Shown here piece after piece: positions 12,865 to 26,200 of a stretch of 64,000 bases of DNA. Under the pieces are notes generated by a model. That model made no database searches. It worked only from the letters and a program-made list of their open reading frames with translations, and was not told the origin of the DNA. Each line of letters begins with the position of its first letter. Position 1 is the first letter of the stretch. Source of the DNA: Lytechinus pictus (taxonomy: Eukaryota; Echinodermata; Echinoidea; Temnopleuroida; Toxopneustidae). The translations under genes and the position numbers were made by a program. The stretch is taken from the NCBI RefSeq assembly GCF_037042905.1, contig NC_087247.1:41019920-41083919 (forward strand), given 5' to 3'.

Positions 12865-13392
12865 AATAGGGGGGGGGGGGGGGGCCGGGCCCCTCGGGTC
12901 CCCCTGGATCCGCCTATGATAAGGGTTTCAAAAACACTAAAATAATGAAAAAGGGGTATCTATTTTCGCTAGGAAAGCTAGCGAAAGTGTTTATAGGGTG
13001 AAATTTGCGAGGGTGTAAAAAAAAGACTAAAAATGTTTTATAAAGGATGTACTTTTGCCCCAACAGTCAAAACTACGTGTTTAGAATACGATTTGCGCGA
13101 GATGTGGGAGGTGGGGCTGTACCCAATGATGTAGGTGAAGGTAAAACCGACGACCGACGTCCGTGACATATAAACAATAAAAATATCGCTGTACTTGTTT
13201 AGGGGGTCAATTCAGGGGAAAAACAGAGTATCGTTTTGTTTCCAATACTTGTTAAGGGTAGGATTTCACACGCCAATACTTTTTAAGGGGTGCATTTTCA
13301 GAAAATGGAAAATACGTGTTTAGGGTTCTTTTCGAGACACCATGGTCGCGCATGGTATCCACTCGTTAATGGAAGTGCCCCCCCCCCCCGCG
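12865..13392. repeat. Region bounded by poly-G and poly-C runs
   Basis: A long G run near 12871-12884 is followed by GTGTTTAGGG-like phrases and ends in a C run near 13378-13390. It resembles the ends of the element at 9948-10453 and may be a related, decayed copy. Confidence 0.3.
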
Positions 13393-14206
13393 GTCTGCAC
13401 CGTCTACTGACCTGAGCTGAAAAGGGACCTGTCAAGGGTGTTTTTAGTGGACGGTCCGAATTAATTTCACAAAGTTCCCTGTGACCGGGAGCATTCCTGT
13501 TTAATCTGACAATTACCTAATAAAAAGGACTTCTCAGCCAATTAAAATCAAGGAAAGTTAACAGATCTGATCATCTCGAGCGCGCTTCATCATTCTTTTC
13601 TCGGACAAAGTGTTGATGAAGTCGCGGATGATTATACGCTCCATGGCATAGTCTCGCTATAATTATTTGCGGCGATCGGAATAACGTCTGGCATAGTAGA
13701 CTAGCATACAGGGGAATTCCCCGCCGCATGGAATATAACCTCCCGAGTGCAGTGGCACGCAGCGCATATGCATACACGTGATTTTGGCGTACAGTGCAGT
13801 GGTAATAAGTAAGAACACGCAAGATTAATTCGATCGAGGAGACCACCCGGGTCAAAGCGAGTCATAGTTACCGATCTGCTGGACGCTTGGACAGGTGTGG
13901 GAGGGGCTTGGAGCTTGAACTCAGAAGATCTAGTGTATCTTTCTTGACTTGACAGAGTATAGATGTGCTCGTACTACAACGAGTGGTATTGGTAACTCCT
14001 TTTGTCATGTAATAATATTAATAGCTCCCGATCGAGCTCTGACTGAGCGCTCTGAGTCTTACCTCAATGGTTCGTGTACTCTCCACTCCACTTTTGTACA
14101 ACTACACTGTTATACACTGCAGTGTAGCGGGAGCTCTAGCGTACACAAATCATCACCTTTTTTTGCTTTAAGTAACATAGTTGGTTACATGATTTTGAAG
14201 AGAACA
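13393..14206. other. Upstream intergenic region of MOV10, distal part
   Basis: Moderately GC-balanced sequence with no supported exon. It could contain the MOV10 promoter or a noncoding first exon, but nothing in the sequence decides this. Confidence 0.3.
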
Positions 14207-14570
14207 GAGGCCCGTTGCATAAACATTTTACCTGAGAAAACTCAGGTTGTTTTTGCCCTGTGTTAAAGTCAATGGCAGAAATCAGACTAACCTTACTCCT
14301 TAGTTTTCGGTTTTTACCAGACTCCAGAGAGTGAGAGACCACTCAGTGACAGTAGTAGTAGAGTATACTAATACTAACCTCGCACCATGAACCGCGTCTG
14401 GCAGTGGATTTCTAACTAGTGGGTCGCACGTGCTGGGATCCCACTTCTGGTGTCCACAACACACGACTTCTATGGCTTGATTTTTCTGTGCGCGGCGGCA
14501 TGTAATGAAACCTTGAGTGACCAGAGACATGCAGAGTTTTCTCAGGTAAAAAGATTTATGCAACAGGCTC
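14207..14570. mobile_element. MITE upstream of MOV10
   Basis: The left end GAGGCCCGTTGCATAAA, followed by TTTACCTGAGAAAACTC, pairs with the right end GAGTTTTCTCAGGTAAAAAG followed by TTTATGCAACAGGCTC. The arms are about 38 bp with few mismatches. It is 364 bp long and non-coding. It lies about 0.9 kb before the MOV10 start. Confidence 0.7.
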
Positions 14571-15403
14571 AAGAGGGGGTGTTTCACAAAGATTGAACTA
14601 GTAACACTTGGTTGTGTACGGTATTAGAAGCTAAATGGACATAGTAGGCCTATTTTGTTATATGAATGTTTTCTTTGTGAATAATTTTCAATAGTTGTTT
14701 TTAAAGTCAGCATGCACTGCTGCTTTATCGAATCGCGTAATGCAGGCGAGGTTGCCAGAGGGTGTTCCACTTGTTACACTTTTGTACACGGTTTTGGAAA
14801 AAAGTGCATTGAGTGGTGTGATTTGGTTTTATCAAAGTCATATAATACTGAGATCTGTTGTATTATATTGTGTGTATCGCAGAATGAGGTGAAAGTTTCT
14901 TCTACTGCACTCTGTAGTTCAGAACTTCTGGAAATTGCATCTTGCATAGCTATAGTTGTAACATGTAAGCAGGAAATTGAATATTTTGGGGATAGCTTTC
15001 CTACTTTCCATGACAAATTAAACCTGTGTATTATGTCTAGTACTGCCATTAATATTTTGATGATTGTTCTTTGCAACTAAATTGGGGGATCTCCTCCCCC
15101 CCCCCCCCTCATGCTTGCTTGTTTTGCCTAAATGGGAATGTTTGATCTGGGTGATGTACCATAGTATAACAAGCATATTTATTTCACAGATTTTATAATG
15201 AAATCAAGCGCTATGTCTTGTAATCAAGCCTCTCTGTGTAATCAAGCGTAACTGATTGATTGCATCCTGATGGAAATATGCTTAGTAATTGCTTCTTTAC
15301 ATGTAGCTTAACAGGGCCCTGATGAGGGTAGAGATAGTTATTTTTAATATTGCACCAAATTGAGTCCAGTTAATAGCCTACTATGTTCCCTATTCAAGTT
15401 TCC
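14571..15403. other. Proximal 5' flank of MOV10
   Basis: No exon could be supported. A C-run lies near 15098-15110. TAATCAAGC appears twice and AATCAAGCG once within 15200-15250, echoing part of the 92-bp satellite unit far downstream. Any promoter of MOV10 should be here or further upstream. Confidence 0.3.
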
Positions 15404-15433
15404 AGATAATATCCAATTGCTGATCAATCCAAG
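15404..15433 (+). promoter_or_regulatory. Possible 5' UTR acceptor and start context of MOV10
   Basis: A pyrimidine-rich stretch ending in AG at 15404-15405 could be the acceptor of a 5' UTR intron. The in-frame TAA at 15407-15409 follows. The context before the ATG at 15434 is CCAAG, with A at -3, which is acceptable for initiation. No upstream noncoding exon or core promoter could be identified, so the transcription start is unknown. Confidence 0.35.
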
Positions 15434-17242
15434 ATGCCTAGCTCCAAGCCAAGGAGAAAATATCCAGCCAAAGATGTGCTTGACATTGGAGAAAAGTTCT
15501 TCCAATACCTCGGGAGTAGAGGTCATCAAGGGGTCACAGAGAAAGAAGCTTTACGTGACCTTTACTATGATGAATTTAAGCCTTCTCTCCAAGGTGTTAA
15601 AGGTAATTATCAGGAGCTAAATCACATTTTTTATTTCTCTAGTTTGATCTGCTTCAGAGGATACATTTTATTTGCGTATTTTGTCATGCTTTGATATCTA
15701 TCTATCCACTTTCTTTAAGTCTAGACTTGTGATGTGTTTGGGCATAACCATTGAAATCAGATCAGTGTGTGTATTGCACTATGAAGAGTGATGTAATTTT
15801 TTCATTCTCACGCAGTAATGGAATTGTTGTTTGCAGGAAAATATTAGATATTTTTGTCATAGGGGCTCATTTCCCAACAAAAGACAATATGCCTTGAACC
15901 CTATGAAAATTTTGAGGGGCTCTTTTCTTGTTACCCCCCCCCCCCCATGTATTACTTGGCTGTTTTTACTTGATTGTGAATAAATCATGCTTGTATGTTG
16001 GAAAACAACATGTATCTAATAATTTTCATCTTCTCCAAACTTCATTTTGTTAGGCCTTTGTCTTGTATCATAGTGCAATCAAGTGATCGCCAACTTTGAA
16101 CATGGGCCTTACCGCCTAGTTAAAAATTTTACATCATTTTCCGTTTTATTTATGTTTGTTCTGAATCAATATCCGTTCATATTCTGATTCTTCCAGTATG
16201 TGGATTTTCAACGATGATCAACTTCTTGAAACGCAATAAGAAGATACGAGTGAAAGATGGTCATGTGGTTTCTCAGAGGGCCTATGACTCTGTGACAATT
16301 GACCAGTACACGACCATTAGGAAATCTGAGGAGGTTCTAAATGAAGAAGGATCACCAGCAAGCGGAGTTGGAGATGGAGGGAGGCGGTCGGGCCAGCGCA
16401 AACGTTACCCTTGCCTTTGTGAGGTTTGCGGAGTGAAAGTCAACTCTGAGGTCTCATATAGGGAGCATATTCGAGGGAACCGCCACAGAGTTAATATGCT
16501 GAAAAAGGACTTAAATTCGAAAAGGTTTGTATTGTAATTATTCCTTTCTTTGAAGGGGGTATTCAATGCTGAAAACAATGGTCTTTCATTCAGAAGACCT
16601 TATTTTTGTCAGCAGAAAGTTATCTTTCTAAAGCTTAAAATCACCATGTTGCCAAGAAATAACAAACAATATGGTAAAATTTGTATTGAATTTTATTATT
16701 GCTCCTCAGCAGTGTCCCATTTCAACTGAATTAATAGCGCCATTATGACTACATGTATCTTGCCACACAGTTTAAGAAAATTGTTACTTCAACCATAAAC
16801 CATGACTAACTCTAGGCTACAGAAGTTTTTCCAAAATGTATTGATTTCAATTATAAATCATCAAATTCTTAATGTGTTTAATTCCATACTCAATCATATA
16901 TTTTTTTGTTACCGTGGGGTACCCACTAAAAAGTCTATATTAAGTTTTTGATAGTATGATTGTTACCAGTATTAATTTTCAATGTATAATTCCTTATCAG
17001 GTAGTAAAAATTGAATGGAATATCATAAACATATCTTGTGTGAATGAAGTGAAAAATTTGATCTGAAATCTGACCATTCTATTTGATGCATAGAATTTGC
17101 AATCTGACTGTCTTAGAAAATATTAACTGAATATTGTAGTTAAAATCTAGAGATGAAAAAGTTTGGTCTTCGACAGACATACTTGAAAAAGTACCGTAAG
17201 TAACGGATTATAAACCGCACCCGTGTATTAACCGCACCCCCA

Positions 17243-17274
<32 letters not shown>

Positions 17275-20200
17275 ATCCTTCTCACATTTACATGCATATT
17301 TGAGGTAGGAAGAAACAAAAACTCAGTTAAAGATTTCAAGGTATCCAAAGAGATTACCGGTATGCGGAAATCTGCTGTTCTTGATCAATTCATCTAAATG
17401 TGAGCAAGAAAGAAAAGTCCCGACAATATTGGCCACTTACACACCTCACTCACCTCACAGTCACAGTGTACAGACACATAGCACTGCTGTTCTTACATTG
17501 CAAACTACGATACGGTACCAGCAGTACATCTTATCAAATTATGATGTGTCTTTCCCGGCGTAGGAGGAAGAAACATTCACATTTCTTGCATCACAACCTC
17601 ACAATCACTTTCAGAATTTGTCTAGCATTCGATGTCTTAGCATGAATTTTGGATACGGGATTACAGGAAGGTTCAAGAAACAAAGAAATTTGCATTTTTT
17701 CCAATTGTTTTTACGGCTTCGTGCCGTCTCTCTCGTTGCGTGGTGTACATGGTATCTTATGAAAATCAAACGAGAAAGAAAAAATAAGCTGGTGCGAAAC
17801 GGGACTTTCGCGGCCGGGAGGGGTTAAAATGAATAGCGCCAGCTTAAGTCGCACTATATAGCCACAATACAATGCAAGCTAGCTCTCAGCTCGCTCAACT
17901 CTCGTTCAGCCGTGACAAAATATTACCGACTATGCTTGGTTTCTCTTTGAACTTAGCCAGGGTACTTCGCTGCTTTAAATCGAGAATAAAGTCGAAATTA
18001 GTGACATGAAGGTGGGTGCGTTTGTTATGGAAATATGTGATTAAGATCGTAATAATCGCTTCCCATTACCCGCGGCTCATACCCCTCTAAATGACATTGC
18101 CCTGGGCGGCTACGCCCGGCCACTCGATGTGTTGTGAACTGGCAGAAGTCTTACATGTTCGGGAGGGGTTACGGCGGGCTGGCTCAGACCCGTCACCGTG
18201 GATAAACCGCACCCCGACTTTTGCTTCTATCCCGCGGAGAAAAAGGTGCGGTTAATAGACCGTTACTTACGGTAGTTTCTTCTTCTCTTTGTTGGAATGG
18301 CATTAAAATTCAGGATATTATTTTCCTTCATGCATATTTCTGATATGCAATCACTAAATTCATCAGATGAGTGTTAGAAGAGTCTTTTTTTAGAAAAATA
18401 AATAGAAACCTAAAACAGAGAGAGAGAGAGAGCCCTTGTAGCACCATTAATTCTACCTTTTATTCCCAATTTGATAGAATGTAACCTACACAGTCAAGGA
18501 TATATACAATTGAACAATTTATCAAGCAATGAAAACCCATGTAACACACTTTCCTCAAGTTCAAGACAGCTCTGTAAGCCAGAGCTACTACTATTTCACT
18601 AATAACAATATTTAGTTTCTTATGTTATGATTAAATTGGTTTACATCTGCATTCAATCACCAATGTACTCACAGCATTCCGACGAAATAGTTTAGAATTT
18701 TACCACATTCATTATACAGTGCGTATCAAAATAAAGTTAACACTTAGAAAAAATCCTGTAAAATTATACATTTGTAATATCCTGAAGATTTTTCCACATT
18801 TTAATATCGGTGCAGATCCATTTAACCAAATGACGATATAACTGTCAAAAAATATTTCCGCTTGAGTTTGCACCACTTACTTTTGAAAAGTTAGAGAAAA
18901 ATGATTTGCGCAGAACTTTGAAATAGTTATGCGAATAAAAGTAGACCTTAATCATGAAGAACACATGGAATTTAGCTAGTAAAATTGATTTGAAGATATC
19001 TTTTACCTTTTTAAACTTGTTTCCTTGTCCAAAACACTTCGAAGAGTGCATTGCGCCCCACCCCACTCCCCCACAAACCGAGGCCATCGTGACGATATTT
19101 GCTTTACACTGAGCTGTGATTTACATGAAATGGCTTGGGCTTAATTTTGAATTTGTTAATCATTGTCAAGCTTGGAAAAGTGTGGAGAAACAAGTATTAA
19201 ATGAAAAATGAAACGTAAACCCACTTTCAATGATAAAACTTGTGAAAAAATGCTGGAGATGTCTGATACAAACTTTTGTTCAGATTCAGTTATGTCCTCA
19301 GATCCAGCTTGCCCAAAAAGGTAAAGGTCGTGCTTACTAAGTGTTGAAATTTCAATTTGGGTGGCAAAATTGTTACAAAATGCTTGAATGTATCCGTTTT
19401 ATTTCAATTGACTAAAAGTGCAAGGGAAATGTATGAAAAATGTTTCGCAGGGTAAGTTTGATTTTGCCCTTTTCCCTTGACACAGCATGAAAACGAGCAT
19501 TTCTGCGCAAACAGATTTCTGCGAGCTTTACAAAAATGGACAGTGCTCACTCAAGTGTAACATTCTGTCAAAACTTTTACTTTCATCAGATAGATGAGAC
19601 CCAAACCCAAGATTATATGTGAAAAAATTACCCACATTTTGTATATTTTTTAATTCCCAAGGCTTTTTCAAAGTGTAAACTTTTTTTTGATACGCACTGT
19701 ATAGAGTAATCCCCTTGATTTGAAGCTTATGAATGAAATACTTGATTTCTTCCCTTGTTGCAATATGATGCCTTTTAAGATTAGATACATTCTTTATTTT
19801 ATTTGTTTTCATTTCAATGGAAAAGAATTTTAAAGCCTTTTGAACTTGAAATTATTGATTGATTGAAAGAATCAATGATGAATAAATCAGTCCCATTTCT
19901 TTTGGATCTATCATTTCTCTATCAGAGGTGACCTTATTGAAACCAAGAATGGTGTATCCCTTGAAACAGACTATGATGATGGCAATGGGAATGTAACATC
20001 TCAGATGCAAAGAGGAACAACTAAAGAAGTGCGCTTCATCATCAAGTCAGTCGGGTAAGCAATTCAATGGCAATCCAACCTTGGTTGATGTGCAAGGAGA
20101 AAAATGTGAAACAGAATTAAGAAATTTTGAATGAAATTGATAAGAAATAAGGGAGTTACTTTACCTTTTTGAACCATGAGATCACTGTATGTTTTGAAAC

Positions 20201-23200
20201 GTGAGATCACTAAAGAGACCATGTAAACTGCAAATTTGTAATTTGGAACAGGGAGAGTGGATTGGGAAAAGTTATAGAGACAATTCTCTTATTTGTTTTG
20301 TACTTTTTATAAGGTATATGGGGGGTAGGGTCTTATGACTAAGCACATTTTTGCTTGGTGTGGTAATTGAAATATAATACATATGATATTGTTATATATT
20401 GTAAAGGTCATACATTGCAAGTAAAGGAAAAACTTGTGTCTGTATTTTATCACAGTGACATTAACTATCCTCATGCCTTCTATTGTACAAAAAGTGTGTT
20501 CCTTGCATTTTCTCATGTTTATTTGTATATTCCTGTCTACTTTATGTTTTTATTTAATAGATGGATTGTAAATATTGTATATTTAAATTGCAAGACTTTT
20601 TTTAAAAATTCACAGTGACAGGGAGATTGCTCTCATATCCATTGCTCTTCTGCGACCTCGTATAGAGTTCAGTGTCAAGGATGAACATAAGGTCTTTGAT
20701 GGGGTCAATATACTGAGAATGCCCAAGGGTAAGTGGTTACAGTGAATTAACCATTTTACTCCCGCATTTGAATTCAGTCACCAGGACATCTGTTAACTCT
20801 GGTTGACATGTCACATGAACAGAAGAAATAATGACTATGCGATTGCACTGATCGTTTTTGCACTCAAATTTACTCTGCCTTCTAAAAATACAAATTTGTT
20901 CAATTGCTCTTATTATTTTATTTGGCATTTCAAATACATAGAGAATACAAACAAATCAAAGAGAAGATCAGTTTCACTTTTACATGATATAAAAAAATAA
21001 GACCTGGATGAGAGTTGGAGAGGCTGCCTTGGTATGGAAAAGGCTAACTTAATAACCATAACCCACAGGTTTTCCTCCCTAAACCTCCCCAACTCCATCC
21101 AGGTCAGAAATTTAAAAATAGAATTAAAATATATAAGATATTTAGAGAAAAAGTAATACTGTGAATCGGTAAAAAACAATGGTCAATCATGGGACTTGGT
21201 CACCTCAAGCCAACCCCCACAATCACATCATCATGTATCTACAAGCATTAAAATGATAATCATCAAGCATTAAAGCAATCATAAATTCAGAAATATATAT
21301 ACAGTTGAGGCCGAAAGTTTACATACACCCATGGAATTTAGTGAAATTTGTTCATTTGCCATAAATTGTAAAATTTAATATATCTTCAGATATATAAATA
21401 CTACCATGATGAATTTGGTATCAAATGAAAGAGTGTATTAAGCTCTTTCACATGATTGGGATGCTGTTGGGATTAAAGTATATTTCAGGTGGAATTTTCT
21501 TTGAAGAAAAGAAGTAATATTCATGCCGAATGTATTTGATTGTTTGATATTATATTTTCAAACATCATTTCATAGAAATATATAAATGTCAAATCTATGA
21601 TTTATATTACATTTTCTATCATGATATGTCACCACTGAACAAAAAGTGTAATCTGAATCTGTGAAGAGAAGTAACTAGCACAAATATGAAATGTTTTTGT
21701 CAAGTTTTTATTTTTAATTTGTCTAAAATATAAAGATTTGGGGGAAAAATGACACCTAAATATTTGTCAGCTCCTGATGACAAAGTGATGTGATGAAGGG
21801 GCATGATATACTCATTTGTTTGATATCAAATTTGTCATGATAGCACAAATATTTTTATAAGATAAAGTAAATTTTATGAAGTGTCAACTTTTCTTTGAAT
21901 TTCCTAGGTGTATGTAAACTTCTGGTCTCAACTGTATATATATATAAACTGTATCTATCATAAGTAATGGGATAAGTTATACAGTAAGACGATAAGAATA
22001 TAGAAAACCATGCCAGAGTGATCAAAGGATATTATATTGATATTGAAATAAGCCGGATTAGATTTAGAGTATAAATTATGTATAAAATTGCTATTCAGTT
22101 GAAATTAGTCGATGAGAAAAATAATAAAATAAGATAAATAGAAGGAAATGTCATTATAAATCAGACATCTAATTATTCAAAAAACATAAAAAAATTTCAC
22201 AACAAAGGAGGTTCAGAACTTTCGAGATGTTTCCAGATATAATTTCATCTTTAATAAGTGAGGGCATACTTTCCCACATCGGAAATCTATGTATTGCAGT
22301 TTGGTACAAACGTTCGTTTCTGGCTCTCATGTTTTTTAATATGATTGTGTGTTCGCTCTGGCATCGTCGTACCATTACATTGTTCTTGACCGCCTCACAT
22401 GATACAATGTTATACAGGTTTTAATTACAAACGACAAAATTAGATACCTCCTTCTTGATTCCAGAGTAAACCAAGAAAGGGTTTGTAGGCGTTGTGGATA
22501 AGGCATTCCTTGTTGCCTTTGTTTCAAGATCACTCGTATCGCCCTTCGCTGAACTCTTTTGAGGGCTTTAGTATGTTTCATGTGAAAACATACCATGACG
22601 GATTCCAGGATTGGCAACACAAATCATTTGTATCACTGTTTGCATTTGAAATTCGCCATCATGTTATTTTTTGTCATGTCACCTTTGAAAATAATACACA
22701 GGACAAGGACTTAATTAAACTGGTTGTTTATATTAATTTATCTTTTAATGCCAAAAATGTTTCAATAACTGTATGATCTAGAATGATGCTTGTACATTAT
22801 TTGTGATTGAATATTAGTTCCAATAACTCTTTTTTGTGAATCCAATGAATATGATTCAAATTGTAAAAAAACTTATACTTAACAGATCTTTTTTTATTAT
22901 TTTGTTTTTTATTAAGGAAAACTTATTTCTTTTCACATATACTAGTAGTAGATGATATATGGTTAGATATTATGTTATGGGATGATGATCATTTTTTCCT
23001 TCTCAATCTCAGGATGTGAATACACAGTGCAGCTTTTATGCTGCAATGCCGACAATCTGGGAAGACTTGCTAGTCCAATTGTCTTTGCATTTCGTCTTGA
23101 AGATACAAGAGAGGTAACAAAACAGATTCATTACGAATGATATATTGCCTTTCTATCTTCCTTGACTTTCAATAAATGCTTATTTTATAATTTTCTTGTG

Positions 23201-26200
23201 AAGGTTATTATCTGCACTTTACAGCTCATAGGCGTGCATGTCTATTTACTTTCATCCCCTCATATGAGAAAGGGGAAGTCTACCTTGAAATAAACATGAC
23301 ATTTAGGAGCATTTCATGCTATGTCTGTGCTTTTCCTTGATAAATTTGCTTTCAATTTAAAATAACCCTAAATTTTACCATATCAGCAACATTCCGGTGA
23401 AAAGCACAGAATAAATTGCTTCCTGGCCTTGTTTCATGAAACCAGAGAAAGCTCAGGTTATTTTTTACCCGAATTTTTCCTGTTTTGGGGGCAAAATTGT
23501 GGTTATCTGACCTTCGAGGTCAGTAATTTCTTATATAAAGTAATAAAGTTATGACTTTTTTTTTTACTTGTGATGTATTTTGTGATGTATCAAATAAAAA
23601 TTGGTAACTATTTTGTAGTGCTGTTAACTGGAGCTATTATTTGAAATTCCTCTTCAGAGGAAGCTTAAGAGAAAGATTAAGGACGTTCCACAGTTATGTT
23701 TGTGCGCATTATGATCTGCACATAGTTTACATTCTGCGCGCTGACGTCACAATGGATGAACAGGTGATTAATTAGCTGCGGGTATGAGCTGATTTTTCTG
23801 ATCTTCTGCACTTTAACTGCAGATCCGATGCGTTATTTCATGAAGCTAAATAAGGGAATTATTTCATGGACCATTAAAAAAAAATTCTCTACAATTTCAA
23901 AATACTTTACTCTGCAGTGCTACCAAGAATCACGAATATTACCCCGAGTTTAAATAAAATGGTAGAGTGGTTTTGATTTTTTCTTCACATAGATACAAAG
24001 CATTCGGCGCATTTTTGGTGTTTTAAAAAGCACATTTGCTCTAATAAAAATGCTGATAGTTTAAAAACAAGCACATGAACCCCCATGTTTTAATGTTTGT
24101 ACCTCTTAGGTATACCTTCCTCTACAACTCTGCAAATTTTGGTGAAAATGACATAGATTTTGAATAAAGTGCAGCATTTATTGTACGTTTGTAGTTTGTT
24201 ACTGAAAGTTTGCATTTTTTAGATTGGGATTTTGTTATCTTTTACGCCATTTTTAAGAACTGACAGTGCTGTTAAACTTACAATTGCAAAAAAATAGCAC
24301 TATAAATAGATTCTCCATTCTAACGATACAATTATTAACTCTCTTGCAAAATTGGATGACTTTTTCATGTATTTTGACTGAGCAATAGAGGTTTAAACTC
24401 ATTGTAGTAATCTTGGGCGGTCTAAAAATGCTAAATTCTTTTAAATGCGCAATTCTTAAGAACATCAATTTGGGTGAACTTTGAAGCTCTATAGCAAAAA
24501 ATCAAGCACATGGACCTATGTTAATTTTTGCATATTTCGAATATTAAGGTTCTAAAGTATCTATGTGCAAAGTTTGGTGAAAATGACATGGATTTCACTT
24601 TAACAGAGATGCCAACCCTCCCGATTTCATCGGGAGGCTCCCGAAAATTCATCCCAACTCCCGCCCTTACGATTACCATCCTTATCCTCCCGAAATTACG
24701 ATTTTTTTTGCATTGATCAAATTGGATCGTCTGCTGACTTTAGCATGTAGTAACTCCATTACGTTTCGCTGCTACTAAATTCTGTGTGAAAGGCAGACAA
24801 ATAAGGAGCAGCGAAAAGCTGGTGCATGTGATATGCCCAACGGGAATCCACTGTGCACCAGGCCGGTAGAAACCCAGAGCTTCCAGGGCCCTAAGGCGGG
24901 CCCTCGACCCCGGCCGCAAGGGTCGAGCGCTCCGCCCTCGAGATGTGCGCTACGCGCACATAATTTGGTGTCGGTTGCAAATCCTCCCTAATTCTGATTT
25001 CCAAAAGTTGGCATCTCTGCTTTAACTGTGGAACGTCCTTAAATAATGATGAACTCATTTGCATATCAAAATGTGAAAATGAAATTTCAAAGCGTACAGT
25101 CAATTATATTTTGCAATCTTTTTTTTTAATCAGTGTTATATTCAATTAAACAAGTATTTATTTCTCTCTCTATATCAGAGAAGTAAGGAAAAATTATTAT
25201 CGTTTTCCCCCCAGATTTTCCAGGTCTTGCGGTTTGTTTCTGTCACTGTTGTGAGCGATGTGATAGATGATCTACCGCCATCCAAACCATACACCAATCC
25301 CCCGAAGTTTACTGCCAGGGAGAAGAGAGGAGAGATTGTAGAAGGAATTCAACTCTCATTGTACGTAGTGAAAGACTCATTTGTTATACCTCCCTTCCAT
25401 TTCAATTCATCAGTCCTAATGTTGAGCTCTTACTTATAATCTTACTTTTTTTTAAAGACTGATGATACAGAGTCATGAATTGTATAAGGTATTTCTGACC
25501 TTGTTTCTGCTAAGAGTCCTCAAAGAAAAAAAATAAGTAGAGTTAGGAGTAATTGTAAATATGTTTCTTCTTATTTTCTAGGAACTCTTATTAAAGTAAC
25601 CACCCCTCCCCCAAAAAAATATGAACAAAAAGTGATTTATATCTTGAGGTCTTGAAAATGGTATTCATCAAGCAGAATGTCTATCTAGAATTATTTATAT
25701 ATGTCAGTTGGTAGAGATCTAATTATTATTGAATGTGCCTGTCATTTTTATGAAAATTATGTTCTGTAAAATAATATAATATCAGAGAAATTTAAAGCTG
25801 GGTGGAAACCAAACATTAAGAATGAGTTTAGAAAATAATCTTTGTTCAAATATCAAGCATTTCTTCTTGTTTTGCAGCTCTTCAAAAAATCCATTGAAGG
25901 GTATTCCTCTAGGGTTTTTTGATGTGCCTCGGGACCTTCAAAACACTGTGAACAACAGACGAAACTTACCCCAACTCAGGTGAATTGTGCTGTGCATTCC
26001 ATACCAATATTAATTCAAAATGAAATGCATGGGTGAATTTGAAATTTATATATTCATGAAACGTTTTTGAGGATTCAGTTGTTAAAATTAACAGAGGAAA
26101 GTGACCTTGTATCTTTCTAGATTGAGCAGATATTCATTAAAAAAAATAGACAAGGCCTTCAGGAAGACAGCTCTCATAGATATGATTTCCACCTGAAAAC

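Noticed and set aside
14712..15080. 122-codon plus-strand open frame upstream of MOV10
   Set aside because: It has no recognisable motif, no joinable splice phase to MOV10 exon 1 (an in-frame stop lies at 15407) and an equally long open frame on the other strand.
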